Shown here one piece after another: positions 47,788 through 59,010 of a stretch of DNA of 64,000 nt. Numbering within the stretch: the stretch's first letter is position 1; each line of letters opens with the position of its first letter. The stretch spans positions 124,001-188,000 of the forward strand of contig CAOLHI010000254.1 in the NCBI GenBank assembly GCA_948474755.1, written 5' to 3'. The translations under genes and the position numbers were made by a program. Source of the stretch: Ctenosaura bakeri (taxonomy: Eukaryota > Chordata > Lepidosauria > Squamata > Iguanidae). The notes beneath the pieces were generated by a model, which saw only the letters and a program-made list of their open reading frames with translations, was not told the DNA's origin and searched no databases.

Positions 47788-47978
47788 GGCCATCTCTGCA
47801 CTGCGCTGTTATAGTGCTATTATTCCGCTTTCAACATCCTGTGAAATTCTGGGGTTTGTAGTTTACTGAGGCCAAAGAGCTCTCTGGCTGACAATTCTGA
47901 AGGCTTCCCTAAACTGCAAACCCCAGGATTCCATAGGAGGTTGAAAATGGAATGATGGCACTCTAAACAGTGTAGTGC
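47788..47978. mobile_element. Foldback MITE, third copy
   Basis: The left end GGCCATCTCTGCACTGCGCT pairs with the right end GTGTAGTGCAGAAATG. It is flanked by TCA on both sides, a 3-bp target-site duplication as in PIF/Harbinger. More diverged than the other copies, with about 30 bp of extra centre. Confidence 0.75.
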
Positions 47979-48018
47979 AGAAATGTTCTCAGTCAACAGC
48001 AACCCTGCACAAGTCTTA

Positions 48019-48197
48019 GGCCGTTCCGCACTAGCCTGTTATAGCGCGATGATTCCACTTTCAACATCCTCTGGAATCCTGGGGTTTGCAGTTTCGGGAG
48101 GGGCCGGCTGGCCCCTCCCGAAACTGCAAACCCCAGGATTCCAGAGGATGTTGAAAGTAGAATCATGGCGCTGTAACAGGCTAGTGAGGAAATGGCC
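48019..48197. mobile_element. Foldback MITE, fourth copy
   Basis: The ends GGCCGTTCCGCACTAGCCTG and (complement) GGCCATTTCCTCACTAGCCT are flanked by TTA on both sides. The interior is nearly a perfect hairpin around GGCCGGCTGGCC. High arm identity suggests a young copy. Confidence 0.8.
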
Positions 48198-48493
48198 TTA
48201 GAAACTCAAGGCTGTGGCTTTCTTGGTTAAATTGATCCATCTGTAATGTGATTTTCCTCTTTTCCTTTCACCCTAACATTTATTGAGCATGAATACAGTT
48301 TACAGTTAATTGTGTCACCTTGTTATATGTTCAAAGTATGGCTTCCTCAAATTAGTCATTTTGGCTTTTAGTGAACATTCAGGCTTTATTTGCTCTTAGA
48401 ATCATTTATTTGTCTTTTTTGGCATGGACGATTGTGACTTTGTTATTTAATTATGTATCCTTTTTACACTTAAGGGATCTTGTTCCTTTATAG

Positions 48494-50055
48494 CAGTGGT
48501 TCTCAACCTTTTTTCACTTGCATAACCCTTGGCAGGCCATTTCCATATACTGTACCCCTCATACTAGCAAAACGTTTGTAATTCATATAGCTGCTATTTC
48601 AGATTTATACATCATAACTGTAAATAAATAATAATGGGATTAAAAGCAATAGAATAATAAGGTAAATGGACAGTACATATATATTTACATTCCAAACTCA
48701 AAAGATAAAATGAATTCAAGAAAATATATCACAGAGTACACACAAAAGCTATATTACATTAATTATTATTACTGTTTTGCACTATAGTGTTAGATGTGTC
48801 CTGATAAATTCTTGGCTATTGGTCACTTTACACATTATATTTCTTCTTTCTTTCTTTCTTTCTTTCTTCCCCCCACCTTTTTTTTTTTTTGGTGTGCTCG
48901 TTTTCAACCACTGATCCGTATCTGATAATACACAGTTGGAAACATTAATTTAAAACCTAAAAGGATGACAAAGGGAAGAGATGTAGAGAAGACTTAGAAG
49001 AAGTCACTCATTGAACACCGCTAACAAGACCGACTAAGGTGCCCACCGCTAATAGTTCAGCTATTCATGGACTCTGTCACAGAAAACAGGCTCCTATTTA
49101 CCGATCATCTTGCATCTCCTTAGCCTGAGCTGCCCCATCTTAGATTCCATGAGGGAGGCTAGCTGGCTATGCTCCCTGCTTCCTCATCCCAGAAAAGAGC
49201 ATCAACTGAGGCCAGTGGAGGATGAAAGATGCAACTGGCTATAGCTTAACATTTTCAGCACAAGCCCCTCTCCCCAACTTTCTCTGCCCCCCAGCTGCTG
49301 CTTCGGAGGGAAGGGAGTCATCAACAAGCCCCACCCACACTACACCTAAAGAAAACAGAGATATCTGAAGACGGCAAAAACCAGACATGGACCAATCCCT
49401 CAGCCTTGTCAACTTCATCTGGTGAGCTTCTCTCTCCAGTGATGACCGCCATAATCCCAACTGCCATTCGTTCCTCATCTTTTTCTTTCACTCACTCACT
49501 CACACATACATACTTACCAGCGTCATTTTGGCCCTGAAACACTTTGGGTGGGTTGTGCGTGTTTCCCCCCTCCAGGACTGAGGAAGAAACCAATGGCTAA
49601 GGCCTGGAGAGATAGAGTGGCCTGCCTTGCTTCCTTGGAAACTGTTGTGAGAAGCCACTTGAACCATACTGTCTTCTGCTAAGCTCCCCCTCGCTTGGCC
49701 TGTGCTAAGACTCAGATGCTGCTCATGCTTGGAGCTTTGACTCCTCAGAGCTCCAACCACCACCCTCCCACTCTAAGCTCACCTCACATGAAGGACTGCC
49801 ACCCTTGATCCTGCCCCAAAACTTTCCCCTGCTGGCCCAGCAAGAAGGAGCAGCACAGCCCCACTCAACCCCACCCCCAAAGCAGGCTAGGCTCAGCTCT
49901 GAAGGGGCAAGCAGCTCCTTGCATATATGCCCTTCTGCCCTCCATAAGGGAGAGGAGAAGCTGAGCCTTTTTCTGCCATTATTTCTTTTCACATCCCCCA
50001 AAATGTCCTGGTGCTTACCCTTGGGGGTACAAATACCCCAGGTTGGGAACCACTG
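48494..50055. mobile_element. hAT (Charlie-like) element, 1.56 kb
   Basis: The left end CAGTGGTTCTCAACCTTTTT and the right end (complement) CAGTGGTTCCCAACCTGGGG form hAT-type inverted repeats. Flanks CTTTATAG and TCCTAGAG are poorly matched, so either the duplication has decayed or two elements are involved. The interior has a TTTC microsatellite (about 48,842-48,869) and GC-richer sequence at 49.2-50.0 kb with overlapping frames. No transposase is recognised. Confidence 0.55.
48842..48869. repeat. (TTTC)n microsatellite
   Basis: About seven TTTC/TTCT units followed by CCCC and a poly-T stretch, inside the hAT-like element. Confidence 0.9.
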
Positions 50056-52533
50056 TCCTAGAGTATGGCCATATCATGCCTGGCCATAGAAAATAATGTG
50101 ATGCCATTCAGATTGAGTTTCAGTCCTCTGGTTTCTTGTGCAGTTGGAAAAAAAATGTTTACAGTTGAGGTGAAACAGAACTCCGGTCCATTAAAATGTG
50201 TGTCATAACAAATTTGTTAGACTTTTTGGTGTCATGGAACTATTTGTTATTTACTTTAGAATAAACAAATATTTCTATTATTCCACGTATCTGAGCAGAG
50301 AAGAAGTGTGTCACTCAGGACATAAGCACAACTCATGCTACATAAGATTTATTTATTATTTTATTGATTTTATTTCATATTCATTCATCCAAAAGATTTG
50401 CCACATCTTTGTCTTAGGTTCATAATCATCTATGTAGATTTGACTCTCAGCTTCAGCCATTCCCAGTTAAGAAACCTAATTTGAAACAGCAATTGATTCA
50501 GTCCAGAAAGTTATGTCAAAGTGTTTATATGAATCCAGTCCTAAATATATAACTTTTATCTTTTTTCAAGCATGTTTATTTTGCTCCTGGCTCAAAATGT
50601 TTAATCTAGAAAACATTACACAAAGGAAAAAAGAATGAAGAGGGAAAAAGAAAACAGGCAAATTATGGACTGCTTCTTAATGCAACAAAGGTATAAGTAG
50701 GACAGTGCAAGCTTTCAATATAGATGTTTCCAGAATACACCATGAAAAATACCTGTCTAAGATCCTTGCAAACTACTGCCAATCAATAATGTATAATACT
50801 ATATTACATTAATTAATAGTCTGACCTGTGTAAATCAGGCTCCTATGTTCCTAAAATGTCTATATTATATGTTATATTTTATATTATATATAAACATATA
50901 GATATATAATATGTAATAAGTATATATTATTGTTTATACTCCCCAGGACAGATACATTTAGGAACATGCCCAGCCAAAATTGCATGTTGTCTTATGGAAT
51001 TAAACATATCTATTTGCTGGAGACACTGATAAGTATGTAACTTTTAAGTAGCTTTGTTTGTTTTCATTCTAACATCTCTCTTAGAACAGACATAGCCCAG
51101 TTGCAAAAACATAGCTCACTGACATTGCAGTCATTGAATAGTTTATGAACATATGAACCAAACCTACAGGTCAGGTCCAGACAGATAATGCCTGCATGCT
51201 AGCACCACCTAAACTAGATCTGGATTGTATCCAAGGTAATTAAAGGTATTTCAGGGCTGAGCAATTGGTGCTGAGTGATTTCAAGTGTGATCATATGGTT
51301 AAAAGATGACTTTGACAATTATAGGAAGACATAACTAGGGAATTAAAGAGAACAGCAGTAGCATAACAAGAAGAGGGAGATTTCATTTTAGACTTATTTT
51401 GAAATTACTGGAGTTGGCAGGAAGAAAATCTAATTAACAGAATTTGGCTTCTAGAACACTGACATTTCAATGGCCGTTAGGAAAAAAAAGTCAGACCATG
51501 GACTTCTTGAAGTGTACTGAGTTGTTTGGCAATTTTGTGAGAAGATATGAAAGAAATGTGGGAAATAAGACATAGCCTACAAGGAAGAGAGAATATTACT
51601 CTCAAACAATGTTTATTAAGACAAGAAACCTTTTTGTTGCTGCACACTTCTGAGATATGATTAGCCAAGCCATACACACAAAAAACAAGGGCCAACTATT
51701 TAACCTAAAATGGTTTGGGACAGTGATATAATTTATTGCTCTAAAGCTTGATGGAATAATTGCTATCGCTTCCTGAGTTAAGTCATTCTATTGTTCTCTC
51801 TTTTAACTTGATGCATTCTTTCACATAATAGCAATGGAAAAAAATGTTAGTGGAATGACTCATATTTTAGTATTTCACACTGATCATTACTGCTTCAGCA
51901 TCTCTCAGCTGGAGTTTACTTGTATATGTTGAAAAAGATTATGTGCTTTGGAATACAGTCTGTCACTTTGTTATATTTGTATATGTAGCACAACTGGAGT
52001 TCCATTCTGTAATTGTAGCTTCAAGGTACTACACCAGAAACACATTTCGTACCAACATACACAGTTGCAAGACAGAGATGTACCTTTATAAATCTTTAAA
52101 TTTTTCACTTGTCAAAAAGAGACAGTCAGCCACAAATTTTTCATTTGCTTTTCTACCACCACATTTCTATACACGGCTACTCAAAATTAAGTCCCACTGA
52201 GTACAGCTGGACTTACTCTGAAGGAAAGTTGTGGAGCAAGCATAGGGAACTGCTTTGTGATTGAGTGCAGAATTTGGTTTCAGATAAATTCTTGAGAGAC
52301 ACATTTCAGTGGTAGGTGGAGTCAAGGTCAAAGAATTGCCTTAAAGCTCTTATTGCCCATAGTTAAGTCTTAATAAAATCACTTCAGTCTTTGGGAAGAA
52401 GGAAGGTATACAGAACTGGAGAAACCACAAAGTTTAGTGTAATGGGGAAGGAATCATTGCTATCTAGCAAGTTTTGGATGGGTTGAATAGCTGAGGATCT
52501 CTATCCTAGTGTACAGCACTGAAGTATAAATTA
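50056..52533. other. Intergenic, no gene seen
   Basis: AT-rich. At about 50,855-50,935 there is a dense TATATTA low-complexity stretch. No exon, RNA gene or confident transposon recognised. Confidence 0.5.
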
Positions 52534-52952
52534 CAGTCAGCCCTTCACATGTGTGGGTTTCACTTTAATTAATTTTATTATTTGCCAGTTTCTTGAATTC
52601 CTTCTGCCCAAGCATTTATTTTCTGGGGGAATCTTCCCTCTCAGAAGCTCTGATCAGGCCACACAGCCCTTTAAAATCCCACTTCTGATTCTCTTCCACC
52701 TCCAACAGCCACTGTCCAGCCAGCTAAGGCCAGCTCATGGCCTGATTTCTCAGCTCCATGAATCCTCTCCTGATGCCCCACTACCTTTACCTCTCTTTTC
52801 CCTGACCTGGTTTAGACTTGGGTGCCCATTCTCCCCACCATCCCTTGACCTCTTTCACACACACACACATACACATTTTTATATCAGCAGTTTTTCATTT
52901 TTGTGGGTGGGGGTCCTGTGCCCCAGCCCTAATAAATGTGAAGGGCCAACTG
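52534..52952. mobile_element. TcMar-Tigger-like element, intergenic copy
   Basis: Left CAGTCAGCCCTTCACATGTG; right (complement) CAGTTGGCCCTTCACATTTA; TA at both outer flanks. Interior with a CA run near 52,858. Same terminal family as the copies at 10.9-13.3 kb. Confidence 0.65.
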
Positions 52953-52965
52953 TAGTTCTATGTTA

Positions 52966-53462
52966 TTTTTTTTAATTAGTTTTTGTATATTATGTTATAC
53001 AACTTCATAAACAATTAAACAAGTAAACAAAGTTTTTCCAAAACGATAAAACATTCAAAATTCATGAACTAGAAATTAAACAGGTTGCACTATGCAAGTT
53101 ATTCAAGTTAAGTCATACAAGTTGATAAATCTCCTTTTGTTCTGTTTAGAGGACTCTTTATCTTGGAGGAGTGGCCAGAGGTTTAATTATTGGAGACATC
53201 TGTATCTATGTTTAGAGGATGTGTCTACTGGTTCAGGTGATTCTTAGGAGGTTATAAAAGATGTGCTTTTGTGTTGATGTATTAAATAAACAGAAACCAA
53301 AGCTCAATGAGTCTTTCTCTCCTTATTTGACCCTCGTAAACACAAACATTATCTGATAATTTTCCCATTAGTCCAATATCCTTTTCCATCACATTCCTAT
53401 AATGGCATCTCCCATTTTCCAATTTTTTGCTGTTTCCATACAAGCAGCAACAATGAATAAAC
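52966..53462 (-). mobile_element. L1-type 3' end, interrupted by a short LTR
   Basis: The plus strand starts with a T-rich run (the A-rich tail in minus sense). It continues with text typical of lizard L1 3'UTRs (CCCATTTTCCAATTTTTTGC near 53,411). The piece at 53,143-53,342 has LTR features and probably inserted into it. No coding is left. Confidence 0.4.
53143..53342 (+). mobile_element. Short solo-LTR-like element (candidate)
   Basis: The ends TGTTTAGAGG and CCTCGTAAACA form a near-perfect inverted repeat with TG/CA tips. A TATAAAA box (53,253) and an AATAAA signal (53,285) are only 26 bp apart, followed by a U5-like segment. About 200 bp in all. No target-site duplication was found, so the limits may shift by a few bases. 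Confidence 0.4.
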
Positions 53463-54860
53463 TCAACTATTTTTTCTTTATTTTTTTCAGAGTTAAATTT
53501 ATTTTATTTATCACACTGCCAAATTTGGAGTGTCCCAGCCACCAACTGCTTCCACAGGACCTCCCATTTCTCTCCAACATGCATAGAGCAGATGAGATGC
53601 AGAAGGCAAGGGAGCATAAGTTCATCTGCATTGCCCAAGATTGCTATTCCCATTCGCAGATGACTTTAATGACGATCTGCTCCATGGGCACAGGGCCAAG
53701 GCACCGGTGAGCTGTGCTGCCCACAATCTCACACAACAAGAAATGTACCAGGTTCTTGTCAGAAACAAAGTGCCACAAATAGAGCTGCAGGTAGTAACAG
53801 TCCCCCTGGATCTACAGAAGGCCAAAACACCCCAAAATATGCAGGCAGAGGCATTCCAGAAAGTATTCAGGCTGCTTTTGATGACGCTGGTCAGCATGGA
53901 GACCTTCTTGAATTCTACGGGGCTAAAGATATCAGTGCGTTCTGAGAAGAACTTCTGGATGTTGCTCAATAGGTTGGTATCCATGGGGGCGCTGGTTATG
54001 TAACTAGCGGCATTGTGACTCTGTTGCCAGGAACTGCTGTATACTGAAAAGGTCCTTTTGCTGGAGTCCCTGCTTTGTGCTTTCCACACACCTTCTTCAA
54101 ACAGGAGCCCAACCTGGACATCAATAGAGGTGGTATCTTCCACTACATGCTTAATGACAGCCTGGACATTGTGTGATTCAGTGGTGGTGATCCAGTCTCA
54201 AGTCTTCATGCTCTTTGCAGCACCTGGGAGATGATCAAGCCCTGCACCTTCACATAATGGTTGAGCAGCTTCTGGGCAGCTTCACGGGCCTCAGCACAGA
54301 GCCCTGTGACAAGGATGGCAGGGGAGTGGTCCTGGACCAGGAACTGCTTGTCGGTCAGTGTGAGGATGTAGCTGATGGTGGAGGTCTCATAGTTCAGGCA
54401 AAGAGGAGAGGAGAACAATAGCAGCACCTGTTATCACGGTTATGATACATTGGGTGAGAGCGCTAGGTATCCTTTTGATATCAAATAATTTGGCCTTTGC
54501 TTGATCTTTCTGTGCCACCCTACTCCACGTGTTTGCAGAGGTCCCCTGGACGAGCACGTACGGGCGCGGCCGTTAATGTTTGTACATTCCAAAACCCCAT
54601 TCAGGCAGGCAATTTAAGCCTCTCTGTTGCTTTAGGGAAAAACCTCCCTGCAAACCGGCTCGGCTCAGCTCGGATCTACACAAAGCCATGCAGCCAAGAG
54701 CCATGCCACTTCTTTATGTCAGGCTATTAACAAACTGGCCACTATTGTCTTAAGAGCTAAACCCATCATGCAAAACCTGACCTTTCCCAACTCCTTTGTC
54801 CAACTCCAAATTTCCTTTGTTCTCACCGAGCATAACATAGCCTGTAGGTAAAATCCACCC

Positions 54861-54869
54861 TATAAAAGG
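54861..54869 (+). promoter_or_regulatory. TATA box of the solo LTR
   Basis: TATAAAAGG, 245 bp upstream of the LTR polyadenylation signal. It could act as a cryptic plus-strand promoter pointing toward BTF3L4, antisense to it. Confidence 0.6.
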
Positions 54870-55105
54870 TCCCCACTTTTGGGACTTCCTCGGATCACCC
54901 TGGACTTCCATCCCACCTTGCTGCCACTCTGTCCAGTGAAGTTTTCCCCTCAGTTCTCCACAACTGAGTCTGCCTCCCTCCTTGGAACCCCGCCTTCCTC
55001 TCCAGGACTACAAGACCAGGTGTCGTATTACCCATTCCCTAAGCTCCCTATTTCTGCTTCCAAGTTAGCTAGTGTGTGTGTTGTTTTATGTACTGTTTAT
55101 CTTTC

Positions 55106-55111
55106 AATAAA
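55106..55111 (+). terminator. Polyadenylation signal of the solo LTR
   Basis: AATAAA followed within 30 bp by a T-rich stretch (GTTATTTTTATTAC), marking the likely R/U5 boundary. Confidence 0.6.
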
Positions 55112-55349
55112 ACTGTTATTTTTATTACTTTAAACTTGCTTGCCTGCTCTCTGACCTGAAGCCGTAGACATTGAGTTAAAAGATCCTTGCTAAAATTACC
55201 CTGCCTCTCGTTTAGCCAAGAGAGTGCTCAAGCTAAATTCCCCCAACTTGTGTTTTTATTTGGTTATTTGGGTGCCCCTCCCGGGAACCCCAACACACAG
55301 GGTAACACACCGAGGCTTCTTTGCTGCCCGCGCTCTCGCAACTAATTTT

Positions 55350-56461
55350 CCTCTCAAAAGAAGTGATTCAGACTGTGACAGCATAAAATATAGTGCAAAC
55401 CTGCTATTAATTTTATTTCCCTGCATAAAGCATTGCTAGATAAACAATGGTGAGAGATACTGAGTAGGTGTGATTGCTTATCCTAAACAAGTCTGAATTC
55501 CCAGCTTCTTCAGAATAGAATCCCACCCATACTTACATAGAATTAAATGAAACATTTCTAGATATCATTTGGACATACATACCAAGTGTCCTTTTTTCCC
55601 CTTTCATGTCACTGCTGCAGCTTAAATGTACTTAGGAGTTTCACTTAAATCAGTGTTAAATTTGGTTCCAGGAACCATAGGAAGCCATGCTGATCTGTTA
55701 GAGATGTTAATATCTGGACTGGATAAGAGTTCTGCAGGTCTAAAAATCCTTCTGGACTTTTTGTGACATTCTAGTTGGTCCTAATAAAGCATGACCCAAG
55801 TTTAGAGCTGAGACATCATGGCCACTGTAATTCCTTACAGACACTACTAATAAAACTGTGGCATTCCTTCAGTCAGTAAAACTTATGTGGAGTACGGAAA
55901 ACTTCTGACATGAGAAAGTAGAAAAACTTTCTTCTGATGTTTTTGTGATCTTCTGTTTCCCTTATAACTGTGGTATCTGCTCACAATTAAAACAAAATTT
56001 GAATGCGTCATTACATGTATAAACGCAAACCTTATTGAAGACAATACTAGAAAGGGGGAGGCTGGTAAATGGACTCATCACTAGCATATACATAAGACAC
56101 ATAGCTGCTAGTAGGTGTCTGAACTTAGCTACCTATCAGGTTTTGGAAAACAACCTCCTAAATTAATCTACCGAATGTAAGTATTAAGCAACATATTAAT
56201 GTTAATTTTCAGCTGTTTGTGATGCTGTCAGATTTATCCACAATGAGAAACAAAGCACTAGCAAACCACAGACATCCTCCATAAAGCAATGTTCACAATA
56301 TGCCCTTTCTGTGCATTAAAGGGACAATGCCCTGTGTGAAAATATACAATCATGTAGTTTTTAATTGCTTCAGACTAACATAATGTAAACACAGAAATAA
56401 TAAGTGTAAGAATAAAATCTAATTTTCACACATCTGTTTGATGTTACAAAGCTTAAGCCCA
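55350..56461. other. Intergenic, no gene seen
   Basis: AT-rich sequence right of the VPS51 retrocopy target site. No gene or confident repeat recognised. Confidence 0.5.
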
Positions 56462-56636
56462 AGTATGTGTATGACAGTAACACATTGTAAACCGCTTAGA
56501 GAGCACTTAGCGGATAAGCAGTATAGAAATACATGCTATTTGTAATGTATAATGTATTTCATGTTGTTCGCCGCCTCGATCCAGGTGGAGAGGCAGGATA
56601 CAAATAAATAGATATTATTCTTATTATTATAGTAAG
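56462..56636 (+). repeat. L2/CR1-like 3' tail with TTA microsatellite
   Basis: TTGTAAACCGCTTAGAGAGC, GTTCGCCGCCTCGATCCAGG and GGAGAGGCAGGATACAAATA, then an ATT/TTA run. The last part equals the tail of the SINE at 35,744-35,975, so this may be a truncated copy of that SINE family. Confidence 0.6.
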
Positions 56637-57961
56637 TACCTGTGTAAGCTTGACAAAGGTGAAAAAAACATGAAAATATTATAGCCTTCATTTAAACCAT
56701 ATTAAAACAGTCTACAGTCTACTTTTTATAGATACTGATCAGATCTGTATCGTGAAGAGTTAACTGTGACTATTTTAAAGCTTGTTATAGATTATTGGAA
56801 AGTAAAATGTTTCTAACTGTAAAAAAAAAAAGTGACAGCTGCCAAAGGACACACTTTGATGGAGACTTAAAATATTTATTCATACATGAGTTAGTGGGCT
56901 GCTTTTTAGGAAATTATTATGAAATCTAGCTCTTTGACTATACCATAGGAAACATACAAATATGCAATGGCATAGCCATTATCCCTTTCTCTTAGAAATA
57001 TCTCCAGAGGTTATTCTTAACTCTAGCACAAAGATGAGGGGAAAAATCTGGATTAGTACAGAAAACTGACCACTGGCATTTTGTTCCTTATTTTTTTTTA
57101 TTTAGTTTTACTGTTTCATTTGTTTAATTTCATTTAGATCTATGAAATTCTACTTTTCATTAGCTTTGTGATCTTTTAACTGTAAGATAGTTTCTGAATA
57201 TCGTACAGCCAACAGTTCTTGGCGTTTTAAATTTCTGAGATAGTGCTTACTTATTGCTTGCATAATTATTACCAAAATTAACTTAATTCCAGAATAAAAG
57301 TAGCTGAGCATAGCCATATATACATTAAAAAACTATGAGATGTGACATGAGGGATGCAGTGCTGAACATGTTTACCATATTCAACTAAAATGTTTAATTT
57401 TTTCCCCATATTTATTTGTGGTAGAGAACATAGTATACATTACTACTGTTCTGGGTAACCATGCATATAGGGGTACATATTCATTGTCAGAGTAAGACCA
57501 AAACATTTTAATACCCAAAACAAAGAATTCAAGTGGTATCTCCTGTTTTTGGATAAACCAACAGTTGGATTAGTGGTTCTGGATCTTATGTTTTATGTAT
57601 CGTGAACATGTTTGAGATAATAGACACAAATTACATTCATAAGGTCGTTATGTAGTGATACACTAAATATTCCAGTGCCTAAACCAGTTATTAAAAATAC
57701 TAAAACTGCTTTAATGCTTTTTTTTCTTTGCTAGAATTATTTTTCTATAGTCAGGAAAATATGAAATTTTTCATGTGTAGGTACCTGACACATGGTTGCC
57801 TCCTTGCATGTATGATCACTGTGATAATCTGAGTGCACAGTCACTAATGGGTGCCCTGCACAGAGAACAGAACAATTTGTTGTGTCATATTGCTTCCTCT
57901 GTGATAATGCAGTGGGGGTTCTGTACTTCCTTTACAGGTATTTAAAAGTGCACAACTAAAT
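56637..57961. other. Intergenic, no gene seen
   Basis: AT-rich sequence, no exon or recognised repeat. Confidence 0.5.
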
Positions 57962-58187
57962 TTGTTGTTGTGTGCTTTCTCATTTCCAACTTATGGAAAC
58001 CCTAAGATGAACCTGTTTTATTATTTTCTTGGCAAGATTTGTTCAGAGGGGGTTTGTCTTTGCTTTCCTTGGAGGATGACAGAATATGACTTGCCAAAGG
58101 TCACCTACTGGGTTTCCATGGATGAGTGAAAATTCAAATCTTGGTCTCTGGAGTCGCCCAACATTCAAACAACTATACCATGTGAAT
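57962..58187 (-). mobile_element. tRNA-derived Sauria-like SINE, reverse orientation
   Basis: Plus-strand text TTCTTGGCAAGATTTGTTCA, AAAGGTCACCTACTGGGTTT and CAAACAACTATACCATGTGA is the complement of the SINE body and tRNA-like head. Same family as 8,465-8,692 and 42,645-42,838. Confidence 0.7.
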
Positions 58188-58429
58188 GTCACCAATATGT
58201 TGCAGCTGGACAGCAGATGCAGATTATGACTCGAGTTGCTACAATAGATTGCATGTTGAAGATCACCAGCTATTTAATGCAGCTTCTTTTAAATCTTGCT
58301 AGTCCTTCCACTGATGTAGATTACAACTATTCCATGCATTGCTGATAGGGCAAAAATTTTCACCTGATGGCCATCCTTCTGGTGATGAGCCTCTCCATCC
58401 AAATTCAGGCTAGTTCTCAGAAAAGAGAC

Positions 58430-59010
58430 AAAGTCCATATCTGGAGCTGTACTTGCAGTCTTACCAGCCCGGCATAGCTTTCAGGAACCTTGGGTCACCT
58501 CTGTGTCACAAGGAGGCAGAAGAGCAGGATTCTGTTGTAGGCTTTCCCTTCTTTATGTTAGTGCCAAAATCCCTGGCCACTGGGATGGTGGTATTAATGA
58601 AATCCCAGAGGAAAGCCACTAAAAAAGTGTACATCTTGAACTGCAATAGCCATTTGCTCCATGATCATACAAATACAATAAACAGGGAAAAAAGTATCCT
58701 CCAAAATATAAGTGCCAATTCAAATGTAGGTAATGGGGGGGGGTGTCACATGCTTATAACAGATGAATGATAGGTTGAACATGTTGTCACTTTGGATTTT
58801 TTCAGATGAGTTATTGAGGTCTACCACTGCAAAATGTGAAAACTTGACATCAGTACAGTATCTCATCTCATGGCACAATACATAGAAAATATTCTTTCTC
58901 ATGTTAATCCCTGAACTTCCCCCATTGCTGTAGGATATATCTTTAATATGCTGTCCATTATCTGTTCTAGAATCAGAGTGGGCAATCTGCCAGATTACAA
59001 TCATTGTGAT
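58430..59010 (-). other. Unidentified region with protein-like minus-strand frames
   Basis: The minus strand has an open stretch (58,720-59,004; for example GQHIKDISYSNGGSSGINMR and FSHFAVVDLNNSSEKIQ). A C8 run and frame changes follow. Further protein-like text (MAIAVQDVHFFSGFPLGF) lies downstream, and an overlapping plus-strand frame covers 58,453-58,770. I do not recognise the family. It could be a decayed retrocopy or chance. Confidence 0.3.

Larger units (their letters stand above)
54429..55307 (+). mobile_element. Solo LTR of an endogenous retrovirus-like element
   Basis: 879 bp beginning TGTTATC and ending GGGTAACA, so the tips form a TGTTA/TAACA inverted repeat. A 4-bp duplication CACC flanks it (54,425-54,428 and 55,308-55,311), typical of gammaretrovirus-like integration. 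A TATAAAAGG box is at 54,861 and AATAAA at 55,106, giving a plausible U3-R-U5 layout. No internal viral genes remain, so it is a solo LTR. It is inserted near the 5' edge of the VPS51 retrocopy. Confidence 0.8.
53475..55338 (-). pseudogene. VPS51: VPS51 processed pseudogene, split by an LTR
   Basis: An intronless copy of the C-terminal third of VPS51, a GARP/EARP tethering subunit. Minus-strand blocks include [84 protein letters not shown] and, after a frameshift, [20 protein letters not shown]. The tail ends in VICEWE plus stop. The 3' end has AATAAATAAAATAAA-like signals and an A-rich tail (53,475-53,490). Target-site repeats CAACTATTTTT (53,464) and CAACTAATTTT (55,339) bracket the copy, as in L1-driven retrotransposition. 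The 5' 27 bases are separated from the rest by the LTR at 54,429-55,307. Frameshifts and stops make it non-functional. The parental gene should be elsewhere. Confidence 0.85.

Noticed and set aside
53641..54003. 120-codon plus-strand frame
   Set aside because: It is antisense to the VPS51 retrocopy, which accounts for its length.
54429..55439. Protein-coding gene in the frames at 54,497-54,730 and 54,879-55,133
   Set aside because: These frames lie inside the solo LTR and have no family resemblance. The region is explained by U3/R/U5 structure.
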